Positions 4,671 to 6,442 of a DNA stretch of 6,442 nt are shown piece after piece. The notes under the pieces are model-generated. The model saw only the letters and a list, made by a program, of their open reading frames with translations, made no database searches and was not told the origin of the DNA. The stretch comes from an uncultured Christensenella sp. (GTDB taxonomy: Bacteria; Bacillota; Clostridia; Christensenellales; Borkfalkiaceae): positions 1 to 6,442 of the forward strand of contig CAJMEI010000069.1 in assembly GCA_905212395.1 (NCBI GenBank), in the 5' to 3' direction. Position 1 is the first letter of the stretch. The number at the start of each line of letters is the position of its first letter. The position numbers and the translations under genes are program-made.

Positions 4671-4939
4671 CCTATGATTAAGAGTAGTAACTTTAATTTT
4701 GGCGATACAGAGAGCCGTAGGCGGTGAAATTACGGCAAAGCAAAGTAAAGCGAATGGACTTATGAGGGCGAACGAAAGCGTTTTTTTAACGCAAGTAGCA
4801 ATCGTCGGAGCCGAAACCGTAAAGTCGGGGCGCAATGTTAGTTGCGTAAAATAGGGCGTGAAAACGTCAACTTGGGTGGTACAGCGGAATTTATTTCGTC
4901 CCAAGATTTGCTATAAGCAGGTCTTGGGGCGTTTTTTTT
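4671..4939 (+). promoter_or_regulatory. T-box leader, tryptophan specifier (UGG)
   Basis: The leader senses uncharged tRNA-Trp and lets transcription continue when Trp is scarce. Stem I closes between CCTATGATTAAG (4671-4682) and CTTATGAGG (4759-4767). CTTTA (4691-4695) with TAAAG (4746-4750) bounds the specifier loop, whose 3' strand CGAATGGA (4751-4758) presents TGG at 4755-4757 followed by A. The distal hairpin GCCGTA (4714-4719) with TACGGC (4731-4736) carries AGAGAG before it and GGTGAAA (4723-4729) in its loop, as expected. The T-box GGGTGGTACAGCGG (4874-4887) has bulge TGGT to pair with the tRNA NCCA end. The antiterminator CTTGGG (4871-4876) with CCCAAG (4900-4905) competes with the terminator. 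Hairpins at 4778-4792 and 4830-4847 fill the linker. Confidence 0.93.
4897..4939 (+). terminator. T-box intrinsic terminator
   Basis: A 15-bp stem (4897-4911 with 4917-4931, including G-U pairs) closes on loop TATAA and is followed by eight Ts (4932-4939). Its 5' strand contains CCCAAG, the antiterminator partner, so uncharged tRNA binding excludes it. Confidence 0.92.
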
Positions 4940-4957
4940 ATAACAAGGAGTAAATTT

Positions 4958-4981
4958 ATGATTTTAACTAAACGATGGTGA
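4958..4981 (+). CDS. Seven-residue leader peptide MILTKRW, Trp codon next to stop
   Basis: ATG at 4958 is preceded at seven bases by AAGGAG (4945-4950), the same sequence and spacing as the trpB start. The reading frame gives MILTKRW and then TGA. The only Trp codon sits immediately before the stop. It lies after the T-box terminator and ends 78 bases before trpB, so it is translated only from RNA that has escaped the T-box. Ribosome slowing at the Trp codon or stop could act as a second Trp sensor, as with the rtpLP leader peptide that follows the T-box of the B. subtilis anti-TRAP operon. I could not find a clear alternative hairpin between peptide and trpB, so the mechanism is open. A chance short frame is possible, but the strong ribosome binding site argues against it. 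Confidence 0.6.
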   Translation: MILTKRW

Positions 4982-5059
4982 AAACTGCAACATAAAAAAG
5001 CAAAAACTTAAGTCAAAAAAAATCAGAATTTAAAATACTAAAATTAAAGGAGAAATATT

Positions 5060-6427
5060 ATGGAAAAACAAATACCTTATAAAATATATTTAGATGAGAG
5101 CGAAATGCCAAAAAAATGGTATAATCTTCGCGCGGATATGAAAAATAAACCCGCGCCGTTATACAATCCCGCAACTAAACAAAACGCTACTGCGGAAGAT
5201 TTGGGACACGTTTTTTGCGACGAATTAGTCAAACAAGAATTAAACGTAACTGACCCTTATATAGAAATTCCGGAAGAAATTCGCAATTTCTATAAAATGT
5301 ATCGTCCGTCTCCGCTTGTAAGAGCTTACTGTTTAGAGGAAAAATTAGGAACTCCCGCAAAAATTTATTATAAGTTCGAAGGTAATAATACTAGCGGAAG
5401 CCATAAACTAAATTCGGCAATTGCTCAGGCGTACTACGCTAAAAAGCAAGGGTTAAAAGGCGTTACTACCGAAACAGGAGCAGGTCAATGGGGGACTGCG
5501 TTATCTATGGCGTGCGCGTATTTAGGTCTTGACTGTAAGGTATTTATGGTAAAATGTTCTTACGAACAAAAGCCTTTCAGAAGAGAAGTTATGAGGACTT
5601 ACGGCGCAAACGTTACGCCTTCGCCTTCTATGACGACCGAAATAGGTAAAAAGATTTTACAAGAACACCCCGACACTACGGGGAGTTTGGGTTGCGCTAT
5701 TTCAGAAGCAGTTGAAACTGCCGTAACGCACGAAGGTTATCGTTACGTTTTAGGTAGCGTTTTAAATCAAGTAGGAATTCATCAATCCATAATAGGTTTG
5801 GAAACCAAAACCGCGCTTGAAAAATACGGCGTTAAACCCGATATTATCATAGGTTGCGCAGGCGGTGGTTCTAACCTTTTAGGACTTACTTCGCCGTTCT
5901 TCGGGGAAATGATGAGAGGAGAAAACAATTACCGTATAATTGCGGTAGAACCTGCTTCTTGTCCTAGTTTAACAAGAGGAAAATTTGCTTACGATTATTG
6001 CGATACGGGTAGGGTTTGTCCCTTAGCTAAAATGTATACTTTGGGCGCAGGATATATTCCCGCTCCTAACCACGCAGGCGGTTTAAGATATCACGGAATG
6101 AGTCCTATTATTTCTCAAATGTACCACGACGGATATATGGAAGCCGTTTCCGTAAAACAAACCGACGTATTTAAAGCGGCGACAGAGTTTGCAAGGGTAG
6201 AAGGTATTTTACCCGCTCCCGAAAGCTCGCACGCAATAAAAGTTGCCATAGACGAAGCTTTAAAATGCAAAGAAACGGGCGAAGCAAAAACTATCGTTTT
6301 CGGCTTAACGGGTACGGGATATTTCGATATGAAAGCTTATGAACAATTTAACAACGGCGCAATGCAAGATTATGTTCCTACGGACGAAGAAATAGCTAAA
6401 TCTTTGGAACAATTACCTAAAATCTAA
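5060..6427 (+). CDS. trpB: Tryptophan synthase beta chain, TrpB2 type
   Basis: This PLP enzyme joins indole and serine to make tryptophan. At 455 residues it fits the longer TrpB2 group (TrpB-like), not the roughly 400-residue TrpB1. Key features are the PLP lysine in SGSHKLNSA (Lys116), the catalytic glutamate in ETGAGQWG (138-145; Trp replaces the His of TrpB1), the phosphate-binding CAGGGSN (266-272), GLRYHGMSP (341-349), EGILPAPESSHA (381-392) and GLTGTGYFD (415-423). AAGGAG at 5047-5052, seven bases upstream, fixes the start. TrpB2 proteins usually do not bind TrpA tightly and may salvage free indole. No trpA is next to it in the window, which ends 15 bases after the stop. Its control by a Trp T-box supports a real role in Trp supply. 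Confidence 0.96.
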   Translation: MEKQIPYKIYLDESEMPKKWYNLRADMKNKPAPLYNPATKQNATAEDLGHVFCDELVKQELNVTDPYIEIPEEIRNFYKMYRPSPLVRAYCLEEKLGTPAKIYYKFEGNNTSGSHKLNSAIAQAYYAKKQGLKGVTTETGAGQWGTALSMACAYLGLDCKVFMVKCSYEQKPFRREVMRTYGANVTPSPSMTTEIGKKILQEHPDTTGSLGCAISEAVETAVTHEGYRYVLGSVLNQVGIHQSIIGLETKTALEKYGVKPDIIIGCAGGGSNLLGLTSPFFGEMMRGENNYRIIAVEPASCPSLTRGKFAYDYCDTGRVCPLAKMYTLGAGYIPAPNHAGGLRYHGMSPIISQMYHDGYMEAVSVKQTDVFKAATEFARVEGILPAPESSHAIKVAIDEALKCKETGEAKTIVFGLTGTGYFDMKAYEQFNNGAMQDYVPTDEEIAKSLEQLPKI

Positions 6428-6442
6428 ATACTTTTAATAAAT

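Noticed and set aside
4650..4904. Minus-strand frame of 84 codons across the T-box leader
   Set aside because: The DNA is explained base by base by T-box structure on the plus strand, and the frame has no domain or start signal.
4958..4981. Genetic code with TGA as tryptophan
   Set aside because: All long genes use only TGG for Trp and have no internal TGA, so the standard bacterial code fits.

Overview
The window reads as the chromosome of a low-GC Gram-positive bacterium (Bacillota, probably a Clostridia-like anaerobe). The clues are AT-rich DNA, AGGAG-type ribosome binding sites, sigma-A promoters close to consensus, an ATP-type PEP carboxykinase, intrinsic terminators, a T-box leader and a manganese riboswitch. 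Every supported gene is on the + strand, and all five long genes end in TAA. The species cannot be named from the sequence alone.

Layout. Positions 1-151 hold a leader with two inverted repeats and the start signals of pckA (152-1762, PEP carboxykinase), followed by a hairpin that may be its terminator. A 287-base gap then carries further inverted repeats, an exact-consensus promoter and a 13-bp palindrome at the predicted transcription start. Next is a membrane-anchored family 2 glycosyltransferase of the GtrB/DPM1 type (2050-2988). Twelve bases after its stop begins a yybP-ykoY manganese riboswitch with its own terminator (3001-3147). A second hairpin follows, then a complete TnpA-only IS200-type insertion sequence (about 3208-3897), and then mntP, the manganese exporter (4011-4580). 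The last section is a sigma-A promoter, a T-box leader with a UGG (Trp) specifier (about 4671-4939), a seven-codon leader peptide ending in Trp-stop (4958-4981), and a TrpB2-type tryptophan synthase beta chain (5060-6427).

How the parts work together. The riboswitch and mntP form a known regulatory pair: Mn2+ binding should block the terminator and turn on the exporter. Here the IS separates switch from gene by roughly 860 bases, so that control may be weakened or replaced by a possible promoter between the IS and mntP. The T-box and the Trp leader peptide form two successive Trp-sensing candidates ahead of one Trp-making enzyme. The IS appears to guard itself against outside transcription: a 13-bp perfect complement to its ribosome binding site lies within its own promoter, so only read-through transcripts should carry it.

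I do not see a wholly new protein system here. The most interesting material is regulatory RNA: the interrupted Mn switch, the T-box plus leader-peptide tandem, and the RNA and DNA structures of the IS.
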